Shown here one piece after another: positions 36,169 to 45,206 of a stretch of 64,000 nucleotides of DNA (its first letter is position 1; each line of letters begins with the position of its first letter). The notes under the pieces were generated by a model. The model was not told the DNA's origin. It searched no databases and saw nothing but the letters and a program-made list of their open reading frames with translations. Origin of the DNA: Emticicia fluvialis (GTDB lineage Bacteria; Bacteroidota; Bacteroidia; Cytophagales; Spirosomataceae). The stretch spans positions 200,810 to 264,809 of the forward strand of contig NZ_JANUSD010000007.1 of assembly GCF_024793945.1 (NCBI RefSeq), written 5' to 3'. The translations under genes and the position numbers were made by a program.

Positions 36169-36206
36169 AAAAAAAAGACAACAGGCGTACCTGTTGTCTT
36201 TTTTTT
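36169..36206 (+). terminator. Strong intrinsic terminator
   Basis: 17-bp perfect stem (36169-36185 with 36190-36206) with a 4-nt loop and an eight-T arm end. It ends the first SusCD transcript. Confidence 0.9.
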
Positions 36207-36455
36207 ATACCTCAACAAATACAAATTATTAAGAAAACCGGTTTAGCATAGCAAAATATATCTGTTTGTCTGCTAAACTTCAGGTTGCCCTTCGTCGAAA
36301 AATAAATCAGAAAAATCGTTACAAGAAATTAATTCATCTAAAAAGATATTTAAATTTTTTTAAAAAGTATCTCAAATTTCAAAAAAACACTATACCTTAG
36401 TACCAAAGTACAAACGTATTGTATAATTAATTAGCTAAACAAACTAACGAACTGT
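36207..36455. other. Intergenic region before second SusC gene
   Basis: A+T-rich 249 bp. TACCTTAG at 36393-36400 is one mismatch from the -7 consensus. The last 26 bases before the ATG repeat the leader of the first SusC gene (ACAAACTAA...AACTGT). No ORF or RNA gene is seen. Confidence 0.45.
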
Positions 36456-39400
36456 ATGAAGAAACTTCTACTGGCCTGCTTTATGCTGGCTTGGGCGAGT
36501 TTTACATTTGCCCAAGATGTGACCGTAACCGGAAAGGTTACCGCTGATGACGGCTCCGCACTACCCGGAGTAAGCGTTATTCTGAAAGGAACAACAAAAG
36601 GTACACAAACCAATGCCGACGGTAATTATTCAATTGCTGCAACAAAAGGCTCCTCTCTCCTATTTAGTTTTATAGGCTTTGAATCACAAACAGTTGCAGT
36701 TGGCAATATGTCTGTTATCAATGTTACCTTAAAGAGCGACGCCGCACAATTGAATGAAGTTGTGGTAACTGCATTGGGTATCTCTCGTGAAAAAAAATCA
36801 CTTACCTACACGGCTCAAAGCATTAGTTCAGACAAACTAACGGTTTCTCGTGATGCCAACGTGGGTAATGCCCTTGCCGGTAAAATTGCCGGTGTGCAGG
36901 TATTGGGTCAGTCGGGCGCCAAATTTGGTTCACCAAATATCCGTATACGTGGTGTAAACTCTCTTACAGGCGGAGACCCCCTTTATGTGGTAGATGGTAC
37001 GCCGGTAGGTAGCATTGCCGATGTAAACATGGACGATGTTGAAAACCTGACTGTATTGAAAGGGCCATCGGCTACTGCTCTGTATGGTAACCGTGCATCT
37101 GGCGGGGTAATTGTAATTACAACCAAACGTGCCAAATCAGGTGAGACCACCTTTACTATCAACCATAGTACTACTATGGATCGCGTGGGTCTGCTACCAA
37201 AATATCAGAACGAATACGGTGGTGGTTACTCTCAGGATTGGGAAACATTTAACTATAACCCTGCTATTCACCCTGCTGCCTGGGCTTCTTACAACGGACA
37301 AAAAATCCTTGACTACTCGGCTGATGAAAGCTGGGGGCCACGCCTTGACGGCTCACCTCACCGCTCAGCGTTTTCTTGGCAGCCTGGCCCTGAATTTGGC
37401 AAGCTGACACCATTTGAGGCTTCTCCAAACAACGTAAGAGATTTCTTTGAGAAACCTTTCAGCCACAATACAAACCTTGCGTTTGCTAAAGGTGGCGATA
37501 ATTTCCAAAGCCGCGTTTCATATACTCATCTTGACAACAACGGTATTATACCTAACAGCAAGCAGTTGAGAGATTATATCAGCGCCAAGAACACTTTTAA
37601 TATTACAAAGAAATTTTCAGCAACGCTTGATATTACCTACTCAGCCACACGTGCCAAAAACGTACCTGCAGATAACTACGGTTCGTCAGGTGGTACAACA
37701 GGAAGCATGGGCTTGCCTACTGGTGTGCCGGTAGCTGCGGTTGGCTATAACCAGACTGTGGGTTCATTTAACCAGTGGTTCCAACGCCAGTTGAAAATAG
37801 AAGACCTCAGAAATTACAAAAATCCTGACGGAACTTACAGAAGCTGGAATATTGGTGGCCCACTTGACCCAAAACCAAAATACTGGGACAGCCCTTATAC
37901 GCAGATGTATGAAAGTACTAACCTGAACAATAACGACCGTATCTATGGTAGCTTTGGGTTGAGTTATAAAATCTTCGATTTCCTTACTGCTTCTGTAACT
38001 ACTCGCAGAGACTGGAGAAATTACTACGGAGAAGGCCGTATTGCAACAGGAACCCTGAACGCAGGTGGATTGGGTGCCTATGCTAACTATACAACTTCCG
38101 GCTATGAAAACAACCATGAAGCCTTGTTGGCACTTGACAAAACACTAGGCAAAATATCATTGGTTGGAACTGCCGGTGGCAACATCAGATATTCAAGAAC
38201 AACTGTGCTTTCGCAAGCTACCTCGGGTGGCCTTACGTCTCCGGGCTTCTATAACATAGCGGCTTCAAAAGACCGTCCTTCTGTTGGCAACAGTTTAATT
38301 GAAAGACAAGTAAACAGTTTGTTTGGTAGTGCAAGTATCGGTTATGACAATACATACTTCTTAGAAGGAACTATTCGTAACGACTGGTCGTCAACGCTAC
38401 CGGTTGCGCACAATTCTTACACCTATCCATCAGTAGGTGCCAGTGTTGTAGTTTCAGAGCTGATTCCGAAAAACAGCATTTTGTCATTTGCTAAAATCAG
38501 AGGTAGCTATGCACAGGTAGGTACCGACGTTGACCCGTACAGAATTTATCAGACCTATTCAATTGGTAATGCGTTCGGCTCAAACCCGACTTTGTATCTG
38601 CCAACACAACTACCAAATGCCGACCTTAAACCAGGCCTTTCATCAGCCTATGAGGGAGGTATTGACCTGAAATTCCTGAATAATCGTATCAGCGTTGAGT
38701 TTACAGCTTATAAAAACCAGAACAAAAATCAGATTCTTGCATTGTCTGTACCACCAGCCAGTGGTTACGGTTCAACACTTATCAATGCCGGTATGATTGA
38801 AACCAAAGGTTTTGAATTACACATAGGGGCTACTCCTATCAGAACCACCGGCGGATTTACCTGGGATGTGGATATTAACTTAGACCGCAGTACATCAAAA
38901 ATTGTTGAATTGCAGGAAGGTCTTACTAATTATCAGTTAGGTGGCCCAACCTGGAGAACCTTAACTGTAAACGCCCGTGTAGGTGAACAATGGGGTATTT
39001 TACAAGGCAAAGGATATGTAACTAATGACAAAGGCGAAAAAGTGGTAGGAGCCGATGGCCATTACTTAGTGCAGGACAACAAATTGCTTGGTTCGGTACT
39101 GCCTAAGTTCAAAGGTGGTTTGTTGAACGTATTTACCTACAAAAATTTATCGCTAAGAGCTAATATCGACTTCATTGTGGGAGGAAAATTCTTCTCTACA
39201 ACCCGTATGTTTAACGCTTATGCTGGTCTTGCTGCCGAAACGGCCGGCCTGAACGAATTGGGTAAACCAAAACGTGACCCGGTTTCAGCAGGTGGTGGTA
39301 TTTTGTTGCCCGGCGTTACTGCTGACGGCAAACCTAATACTGTTCGTGTTGAAACGCAGGAGTTTTATGAAGACAAAATGTTTGGATTTAACGAAGCATG

Positions 39401-39644
39401 GATTTATGACCAGACTTACGTAAAACTAAGAGAGGTTTCGTTGGGATACAACATTCCTAAAGGATTTTTGAATGGTAAAGCATTTAAATCAGCCAGAGTT
39501 TCATTGATTGTTCGTAACCCTGTGTTGATTTACAGCGCCGCTGGTGGTGGTATTGATATCTCGGAAGCTGAACTTTACTGGACAGAAGGTGGACAGTTGC
39601 CTCCGGTACGTTCATACGGTATCAACCTTAATTTAGGATTCTAA
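36456..39644 (+). CDS. SusC/RagA-type TonB-dependent receptor (pair 2)
   Basis: 1062-aa outer-membrane importer with the same plan as pair 1: signal peptide ending FTFAQ, a carboxypeptidase-regulatory-like domain (VTGKVTADDGSALPGVSVIL), LNEVVVTALGI, a plug (VLGQSGAKFGSPNIRIRGVN; GDPLYVVDGTP) and a barrel ending YGINLNLGF. The plug has the canonical G-x-x-D-P-L-Y-V-V-D-G segment, more typical than in pair 1. Divergence of plug and barrel from pair 1 suggests a different ligand. The SusD partner begins 55 bp downstream. Confidence 0.95.
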   Translation: MKKLLLACFMLAWASFTFAQDVTVTGKVTADDGSALPGVSVILKGTTKGTQTNADGNYSIAATKGSSLLFSFIGFESQTVAVGNMSVINVTLKSDAAQLNEVVVTALGISREKKSLTYTAQSISSDKLTVSRDANVGNALAGKIAGVQVLGQSGAKFGSPNIRIRGVNSLTGGDPLYVVDGTPVGSIADVNMDDVENLTVLKGPSATALYGNRASGGVIVITTKRAKSGETTFTINHSTTMDRVGLLPKYQNEYGGGYSQDWETFNYNPAIHPAAWASYNGQKILDYSADESWGPRLDGSPHRSAFSWQPGPEFGKLTPFEASPNNVRDFFEKPFSHNTNLAFAKGGDNFQSRVSYTHLDNNGIIPNSKQLRDYISAKNTFNITKKFSATLDITYSATRAKNVPADNYGSSGGTTGSMGLPTGVPVAAVGYNQTVGSFNQWFQRQLKIEDLRNYKNPDGTYRSWNIGGPLDPKPKYWDSPYTQMYESTNLNNNDRIYGSFGLSYKIFDFLTASVTTRRDWRNYYGEGRIATGTLNAGGLGAYANYTTSGYENNHEALLALDKTLGKISLVGTAGGNIRYSRTTVLSQATSGGLTSPGFYNIAASKDRPSVGNSLIERQVNSLFGSASIGYDNTYFLEGTIRNDWSSTLPVAHNSYTYPSVGASVVVSELIPKNSILSFAKIRGSYAQVGTDVDPYRIYQTYSIGNAFGSNPTLYLPTQLPNADLKPGLSSAYEGGIDLKFLNNRISVEFTAYKNQNKNQILALSVPPASGYGSTLINAGMIETKGFELHIGATPIRTTGGFTWDVDINLDRSTSKIVELQEGLTNYQLGGPTWRTLTVNARVGEQWGILQGKGYVTNDKGEKVVGADGHYLVQDNKLLGSVLPKFKGGLLNVFTYKNLSLRANIDFIVGGKFFSTTRMFNAYAGLAAETAGLNELGKPKRDPVSAGGGILLPGVTADGKPNTVRVETQEFYEDKMFGFNEAWIYDQTYVKLREVSLGYNIPKGFLNGKAFKSARVSLIVRNPVLIYSAAGGGIDISEAELYWTEGGQLPPVRSYGINLNLGF

Positions 39645-39699
39645 TCTCAGAAAATCAGTATAAAAGTCATATTTCATACTGTTTAAAAAATATTGACAC

Positions 39700-41145
39700 A
39701 TGAAAAAAACATTTGCATATAAATCATTAGCTGTTGCAGTTGCATTGTCAATTGCCACTACTTCCTGCGATCCGGGTGATTTTGGCGATATGAATGTCAG
39801 CCCGAATAACCCTTCAACTCCTAATACTGCCGGTTTTTTTACTTCGGCATTACGCAATTTTGGTACCATGACTACCGAAATGGTTCCGTCATTGTATACC
39901 CAACATTTTGGTGATGTTACTTACATTGAGGATTCTCGTTATAAAACCATTAATTTTAACTTCAGTGGTTATTATACCGGCCCACTAATTGCGTATCAGA
40001 CCATTATTGATTTGAACACCAACGCAGATACCAAAACTACGGCAGCTGCCAACGGCTCAAATAATAACCAGATTGCTATCGCTCGTATTGCAAAAGCCTA
40101 CACTTACATGTGGATGACCGACCGTTGGGGAGATATTCCTTACTCACAGGCATTAAAGGGTAAAGCAAACTTCAGCCCTGCTTATGATACGCAGCAATCA
40201 ATCTACAATGATTTGTTTAATGAACTGAAACAAGCACAGGCACAGTTTGATGGTGGAGCAACCGTAAAAGGTGATATTATCCTGAGTGGAAACGCTACTC
40301 GTTGGAAGAAATTTGCCAATACCTTGCGTATGATTATGGCATTGCGTCTTTCGAAAGTTGACCCAACTAAAGGTAAGGCCGAATTTGCCGCAGCCATGGC
40401 AGATGGCCCACTGGCATCAAATGCTGACAACGTGAAGTACGGGTATCTTTCAGAGGCAAACAATGAGCACCCATTGTATAATAACTATATCACAACAAAC
40501 CGTAAAGATTTTGCTGTGAGCAATACTTTTATCAATTATCTGGTAAAAACCAAAGACCCGCGTATAACTGCTATGGCAGACCCCAACATTGAGCAAAAAT
40601 ACGTTGGTGTGCCTTATGGTGTGTTTCCTCCTACCTGGAAAGCACAGGATGTATCGCTGGCTGCCAGCGCCATTCGTCAGCAAAATTCAACTGCAAACAT
40701 AGTAACTTATGCCCAGGTATTGTTCTCTCAGGCAGAAGCTGCCAAATTAGGATGGATATCTGGTGATGCTAAAACATATTATGAAAGTGCCATCAAGGCT
40801 TCAATGGAACAATGGTTAGGCGCTGCTGCTACAGCTACGGCTGTTAGTGATTTCTTGCAACAACCAGATGTAGCCTATGATGACAGCAAAGCTTTGCAAC
40901 AGATAGCTACGCAAAAATGGGTTGCCTTGTTCTATCAGGGCAATGAGGCCTGGGCAGAATGGCGCCGTACAGGATACCCGGCACTGACACCACCGGCAAA
41001 TGCTCTGAACCCAAGTAAACAGATACCTCACAGAATGGCGTACCCTGTAACAGAACAGACACTTAACAAGGTTAATTACGACAAAGCCATTGCCAGCCAG
41101 GGTGCTGATACCCAAGATACCCGTGTATGGTGGGACAAAAAATAA
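39700..41145 (+). CDS. SusD/RagB-type lipoprotein (pair 2)
   Basis: 481-aa SusD-like_2 lipoprotein. Signal ALSIATTSC with lipid-anchored Cys23, then FGDMNVSPNNPSTPNTAGFF, YTYMWMTDRWGDIPYSQALK, VTYAQVLFSQAEAAKLGWIS and GNEAWAEWRRTGYP, all family hallmarks. It functions with the preceding SusC. A terminator follows 31 bp after the stop. Confidence 0.95.
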   Translation: MKKTFAYKSLAVAVALSIATTSCDPGDFGDMNVSPNNPSTPNTAGFFTSALRNFGTMTTEMVPSLYTQHFGDVTYIEDSRYKTINFNFSGYYTGPLIAYQTIIDLNTNADTKTTAAANGSNNNQIAIARIAKAYTYMWMTDRWGDIPYSQALKGKANFSPAYDTQQSIYNDLFNELKQAQAQFDGGATVKGDIILSGNATRWKKFANTLRMIMALRLSKVDPTKGKAEFAAAMADGPLASNADNVKYGYLSEANNEHPLYNNYITTNRKDFAVSNTFINYLVKTKDPRITAMADPNIEQKYVGVPYGVFPPTWKAQDVSLAASAIRQQNSTANIVTYAQVLFSQAEAAKLGWISGDAKTYYESAIKASMEQWLGAAATATAVSDFLQQPDVAYDDSKALQQIATQKWVALFYQGNEAWAEWRRTGYPALTPPANALNPSKQIPHRMAYPVTEQTLNKVNYDKAIASQGADTQDTRVWWDKK

Positions 41146-41176
41146 GCATAATTACCGAAACACATATATCGCAAAG

Positions 41177-41211
41177 AGGCAGTCATTCGGCTGCCTTTTT
41201 TGTTTTTTTTT
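41177..41211 (+). terminator. Intrinsic terminator after SusD 2
   Basis: AGGCAG (41177-41182) pairs with CTGCCT (41191-41196), followed by a long T-rich tail to 41211. Confidence 0.8.
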
Positions 41212-41280
41212 GGGTGATTTAGAAAAAATCAGGAGGAGGCACTTTATATAAAAAAACCAATTACCCATTAAGTAATTTAA

Positions 41281-41391
41281 AAATTAACCCACAAATCTGA
41301 AGAGCTGGAAAAATTTATTAAAGATAACAAGACGAACTTCAAAGAAGATGCTTCTGTATCTGCATTGATTGAATACTACAATACTTTGTAA
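41281..41391 (+). pseudogene. Coding-like 3' gene remnant without a start codon
   Basis: 36 codons open from just after a TAA (41278-41280) to TAA 41389-41391. The translation is protein-like: SEELEKFIKDNKTNFKED, then ASVSALIEYYNTL. No ATG or good alternative start is in the frame, and an intrinsic terminator follows 4 bp after the stop, as expected at the end of a real gene. Best read as the surviving C-terminus of a deleted gene; chance open frame remains possible. Confidence 0.4.
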
Positions 41392-41394
41392 CAA

Positions 41395-41416
41395 AAAAGG
41401 GCTCTAAAGCCCTTTT
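41395..41416. terminator. Bidirectional intrinsic terminator
   Basis: AAAAGGGCT (41395-41403) pairs with AGCCCTTTT (41408-41416), loop CTAA. It serves the cysteine desulfurase on the minus strand and the gene remnant on the plus strand. Confidence 0.82.
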
Positions 41417-41422
41417 CGTTTT

Positions 41423-42571
41423 TTAAGCCAATATTTGCTTGGCATATATATCTGTTAGTACTTCTACTACTTTATCTATTTCTTCAGGGGTATTATATTT
41501 ACCAAACGAAAACCGTACGTTCCCTCTATCGGGGTGTACATTTAATGCCCCCAGCACATGAGAGCCTACGTCTGTACCGCTTGAACAGGCACTCCCGCCT
41601 GAACATGAAATCTGGGCGATGTCCAGATTAAATAAAAGCATATCGTTATCCTCACTCGGCGGGAAACTCACATTCAGAACCGTATAAAGGCTGTTTTCAA
41701 CATCGGCAGAATTTCCATTAAATGTAACGCCTGGTATATTTGCTTTTAATTTATCAATCATACGGGCTTTAAGGCCTTTCAGATAGGTCTGGTGTTCTTC
41801 CATGTCACGGTATGCAATCTCTAATGCTTTAGCCATGCCAACAATGCCATAAACGTTTTCGGTTCCTCCTCTCATGTTACGTTCCTGAGAACCCCCATGA
41901 ATAAACGGGTGTATCTTATTATTGGCATTGATATACAAAAAGCCTACCCCTTTAGGACCATGAAACTTATGTGCTGCGCCTACAATAAAATCTACTGGAA
42001 GGTCTTGCAGGTCATGCTTATAATGGCCCATGGTCTGAACAGTATCTGAATGAAAGACCGCTTCATATTGTTTACAGATTTCGCCCACTTTTTTCAAATC
42101 TATCAGGTTACCGATTTCATTATTACCGTGCATTAACGAAACCAGCGACCGGGGTTTGGTTTGTAACAATTCTTGCAGATGCGCCAAATCAACCCTGCCC
42201 TTGTCGTCTAGTCTTACAAAGCTAAGCTCTATAACACCTTGCTTGGCCAGATACTCTAATGTATGTAAAACAGCATGATGCTCAGTTCTTGATGTAATTG
42301 CGTGCTTTAGCTGATACGTATCTATGCTGCAGGTAATGGCTGTATTGTCTGCTTCTGTGCCGCCAGAGGTAAAGAATATCTCAGATGGCGAAGCGTTTAA
42401 CAACGAGGCAATAGTTTTACGTGCTTTTTCAATGGCCGAGCGCACCTGCCTGCCATGTGCATGTATAGATGAAGGATTCCCGAAGTTTTCGGTCATTAAC
42501 GGAAGCATGACTTGCAGAACGTCGTCATCAAGACGGGTGGTTGCTGCATTATCGAGATAGATGCGAGGCAT
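41423..42571 (-). CDS. Cysteine desulfurase
   Basis: PLP enzyme that removes sulfur from cysteine for Fe-S clusters or thionucleosides. 382-aa NifS/IscS-type protein: YLDNAATTRLDDDVLQVML at the start, the PLP lysine K202 in AAHKFHGPKG, TSGGTEADNTA, and catalytic Cys329 in GSACSSG, as in group I enzymes. No isc or suf genes are adjacent, so its sulfur acceptor is unclear. It has a good promoter immediately upstream and a terminator downstream and seems monocistronic. Confidence 0.93.
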   Translation of the reverse strand: MPRIYLDNAATTRLDDDVLQVMLPLMTENFGNPSSIHAHGRQVRSAIEKARKTIASLLNASPSEIFFTSGGTEADNTAITCSIDTYQLKHAITSRTEHHAVLHTLEYLAKQGVIELSFVRLDDKGRVDLAHLQELLQTKPRSLVSLMHGNNEIGNLIDLKKVGEICKQYEAVFHSDTVQTMGHYKHDLQDLPVDFIVGAAHKFHGPKGVGFLYINANNKIHPFIHGGSQERNMRGGTENVYGIVGMAKALEIAYRDMEEHQTYLKGLKARMIDKLKANIPGVTFNGNSADVENSLYTVLNVSFPPSEDNDMLLFNLDIAQISCSGGSACSSGTDVGSHVLGALNVHPDRGNVRFSFGKYNTPEEIDKVVEVLTDIYAKQILA

Positions 42572-42588
42572 AATTTATTTGGTTTCTG

Positions 42589-42619
42589 CAAAATTAATAC
42601 TTGTTTTTATATTGTACAA
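42589..42619 (-). promoter_or_regulatory. Bacteroidota-type promoter of cysteine desulfurase
   Basis: On the minus strand TTG (42619-42617), a 20-nt spacer and TAATTTTG (42596-42589). The ATG at 42571 lies 18 nt after the -7 box, giving a very short leader. Confidence 0.6.
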
Positions 42620-42675
42620 CCCACAGATATTATAGACTAAGCAAATTTTATTTGGCAAAGCCAGTTATCAGGCTA

Positions 42676-43134
42676 CTACAACTCTACGCTGGCATTCCTT
42701 TTAAAGGCAGCTCCGAAGTCAATCATCGATTCGGTTTTTAATACACCGTCAATATTATCTATTTTATCATATAAAACAAGGCGCATGTGCTCGCTAGACT
42801 TAGCCACAATACGAATATATAAGGTGTACTGCCCGGTAATATAATAACACTCAGTAACTTCAGGTATCTTCCGTAACTCTTCAATAATTTGTTTAGAGTC
42901 TGAGTCTTCTTTCAGAATAATGCCTGTAAAGGCGCTCCACTCATAACCTAACTTGCGCTCGTCTAAAATAATTCCGGCGCCTTTCAGAATGCCTGCCTTT
43001 TTCATACGGGCAACGCGCTGATGCACCATTGTGTTAGAAATATTCAAATTTTTGGCTATTTCAGAATAGGGTTTCCTGCCATCTTTTTCAAGATGAATAA
43101 GAATCTGCTTATCAAAATCATCTAAAAAGTTCAT
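42676..43134 (-). CDS. Lrp/AsnC-family transcriptional regulator
   Basis: 152-aa feast/famine regulator: an N-terminal winged HTH (about residues 6-55, LIHLEKDGRKPYSEIAKNLN with the recognition helix ISNTMVHQRVARMKKAG) and a C-terminal RAM ligand-binding domain (about 70-145, ITGQYTLYIRIVAKSSEHM). Such proteins form dimers and octamers that wrap DNA. It is divergent from ornithine aminotransferase across a 159-bp gap holding a 14-bp inverted-repeat pair, so it probably controls rocD and itself in response to an amino acid. Confidence 0.92.
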   Translation of the reverse strand: MNFLDDFDKQILIHLEKDGRKPYSEIAKNLNISNTMVHQRVARMKKAGILKGAGIILDERKLGYEWSAFTGIILKEDSDSKQIIEELRKIPEVTECYYITGQYTLYIRIVAKSSEHMRLVLYDKIDNIDGVLKTESMIDFGAAFKRNASVEL

Positions 43135-43143
43135 ATAATTAAC

Positions 43144-43219
43144 AAGTCATATTTACTCAATATTTGCCTTATTTAATATTTTTTACTTTTATATTATATA
43201 TAATTAGTAAATATAACTT
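43144..43219. promoter_or_regulatory. Putative Lrp operator pair
   Basis: AAGTCATATTTACT (43144-43157) and AGTAAATATAACTT (43206-43219) are inverted copies with one mismatch in 14. Their centres are 62 bp apart, close to six helical turns, between the divergent lrp-like and rocD genes. The intervening DNA is very A+T-rich. Confidence 0.55.
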
Positions 43220-43293
43220 ATATATTGATAAAACAAAGTCATTTTAACATTTTTATGCGAGAATCCATAAAAAGGTCTTAAATATATATTACT

Positions 43294-44532
43294 ATGATGA
43301 CAGATACTTTCTTAAGCGACCAACTGATTGAACTGGAAGAGCGTTATGGCGCACATAATTACCATCCCCTACCGGTAGTGCTGGAAAAAGGCGAAGGAGT
43401 CTACTTGTGGGACGTAGAAGGAAAACGTTACTATGATTTCCTGTCGGCCTATTCGGCTGTTAACCAGGGGCATTGTCATCCACGCATCATAAATGCATTA
43501 ATTGAGCAATCGCAGAAACTGACGCTTACGTCGCGCGCATTTTATAACTCAATATTGGGTCGTTTTGAAGAATACATAACCAATTATTTTGGTTATGACC
43601 GCGTACTACCTATGAATACCGGCGTAGAAGCTGTTGAAACAGCCATGAAGTTGTGCAGAAAATGGGGGTATCAGGTAAAGGGTATTCCAGAAAACAAAGC
43701 TAAAATAATATTTGCGGGTGGCAATTTTCATGGAAGAACGTTATCAGTAATTTCAGCATCTACCGACCCGACAGCACGTAAAGATTTCGGCCCTTATATG
43801 AGCGGCATTGAAATAGTGCCTTATAACAATATTGATGCATTAGAGGAAGCGCTGATAAACGATCCCTACATAGCCGGGTTTATTGTAGAACCCATGCAGG
43901 GTGAGGCTGGCGTAGTAGTGCCGGATGACCCATATCTGCCGGAGGCCTTCAGGCTTTGCAAAGCAAGCAGGGTACTCTTTATTGCCGACGAAATTCAGAC
44001 TGGTATTGCACGCACAGGCAAAATGCTGGCGACAGACCATTATCATATCAGGCCTGATATGGTAATTCTGGGTAAAGCGCTCTCTGGTGGTGTGCTGCCG
44101 GTTTCGGCTGTATTGGCTGATGATGAAATTATGCTGACATTGAAACCCGGAGAACATGGCTCTACCTATGGAGGGAATCCTTTGGCATGCGCCGTGGCCA
44201 TGGAAGCGTTAAAGGTTGTGAAAGAAGAAAACCTGGCAGGTAATGCCGATTACCTGGGACGGATTTTCCGCCATGAAATGCAAAAGCTGGTTGAAGAAAC
44301 CGGTATTGTAACTGAAGTACGAGGAAAGGGTTTGCTGAATGCCATTCTGATAGACACCACTGAGGAGTCTGACCTTGCCTGGGACATTTGTCTTGAACTG
44401 AAAAACAACGGATTGCTAGCGAAACCTACGCATGGTAATAAGATAAGACTTGCACCGCCCTTGGTAATGACTGAATCTCAATTATGGGATTGCATAGAAA
44501 TTATCTCAGACACCATCAGAAGGTTTGACTGA
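43294..44532 (+). CDS. rocD: Ornithine--oxo-acid transaminase
   Basis: PLP class-III aminotransferase converting ornithine and 2-oxoglutarate to glutamate semialdehyde, in arginine/ornithine catabolism. 412 aa with the OAT-typical GAHNYHPLPVVLEKGEGVYL and YDFLSAYSAVNQGHCHPRI, the Asp-containing LFIADEIQTGIARTGKML, and the PLP lysine in VILGKALSGGVLPVSAVL. Two ATGs are in tandem at 43294 and 43297. Divergent from an Lrp-type regulator that is its likely controller. Confidence 0.94.
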   Translation: MMTDTFLSDQLIELEERYGAHNYHPLPVVLEKGEGVYLWDVEGKRYYDFLSAYSAVNQGHCHPRIINALIEQSQKLTLTSRAFYNSILGRFEEYITNYFGYDRVLPMNTGVEAVETAMKLCRKWGYQVKGIPENKAKIIFAGGNFHGRTLSVISASTDPTARKDFGPYMSGIEIVPYNNIDALEEALINDPYIAGFIVEPMQGEAGVVVPDDPYLPEAFRLCKASRVLFIADEIQTGIARTGKMLATDHYHIRPDMVILGKALSGGVLPVSAVLADDEIMLTLKPGEHGSTYGGNPLACAVAMEALKVVKEENLAGNADYLGRIFRHEMQKLVEETGIVTEVRGKGLLNAILIDTTEESDLAWDICLELKNNGLLAKPTHGNKIRLAPPLVMTESQLWDCIEIISDTIRRFD

Positions 44533-44562
44533 TACCAGGTAATACAGGTGGGCGTACAATTA

Positions 44563-45117
44563 TTAGTATTCCCACTTTTGAGGTAAGCCCATTTGCCTGG
44601 CGTAGTAGGCCGGAGCATAAGTATGCACCCTTTGTAAAAGTTTATTTATTTCCTGCTCAAACTCTACGTAGTAATCTTCGTGAAGTTTGGGCATTTTTTT
44701 TAATATAAAATCAGTACGCCTGGCTATGTACAGCGCCAGGGTATCTGTTTTGGTACTGTATTTCTCAAGCATTTTAAACTGATTCTCAAAAAAGGTATTC
44801 AGGAGATAAAGCGTAAGTTCTATTTCGCCATATTTATCTTTGGTAACCTTTACATGGGTTGTAATCTTACTGTTGAGCTCTCTTATGTCTTTCAGCATCC
44901 AGCTTGCAATACTATGACTCATTATTGAGACCAGCTGAATAGCCTTTTTTATTTCCTCGCGCCGGTCGTCCAGAAACGATTCGTTTTCCAGTAATTGATA
45001 CTGTAATTGCTGAGCCAGTAAATTGTTTTTGCCAATGAGCCTTAAAAGCATCTTATCTTTTTCTTTGGCGGGCAAGTCTAAAATAGCTTTTTCGAGCTCC
45101 TTATGTAATTTAGCCAT
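44563..45117 (-). CDS. Conserved-looking cytoplasmic helical protein, unknown
   Basis: 184-aa protein from ATG 45117 (MAKLHKELEKAILDLPAKEK); the frame is open to 45198 but would run through a terminator stem. No signal peptide or membrane segment. Highly helical and charged (LLRLIGKNNLLAQQLQYQLL, FENQFKMLEKYSTKTDTLAL), with a C-terminal Tyr-rich AYYARQMGLPQKWEY. I do not recognise the family. It lies downstream of the NrnA-FKBP-FKBP group but behind a terminator. Confidence 0.65.
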   Translation of the reverse strand: MAKLHKELEKAILDLPAKEKDKMLLRLIGKNNLLAQQLQYQLLENESFLDDRREEIKKAIQLVSIMSHSIASWMLKDIRELNSKITTHVKVTKDKYGEIELTLYLLNTFFENQFKMLEKYSTKTDTLALYIARRTDFILKKMPKLHEDYYVEFEQEINKLLQRVHTYAPAYYARQMGLPQKWEY

Positions 45118-45150
45118 AGAATAACAAACCGTATTACTGATATAAAACTT

Positions 45151-45179
45151 AAAGGCCCCTGAAAAGTTCAGAGGCCTTT
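45151..45179 (-). terminator. Intrinsic terminator after FKBP genes
   Basis: AAAGGCCcCTGAA (45151-45163) pairs with TTCAGaGGCCTTT (45167-45179), one mismatch, 3-nt loop. On the minus strand it is followed by AAGTTTTAT. Confidence 0.75.
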
Positions 45180-45206
45180 GGTAAAGCAAGGTATTCAATA
45201 AGAATA

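Noticed and set aside
36207..36455. Extracytoplasmic sigma/anti-sigma control of SusCD pairs
   Set aside because: No sigma or anti-sigma gene nearby and neither SusC has an STN domain.
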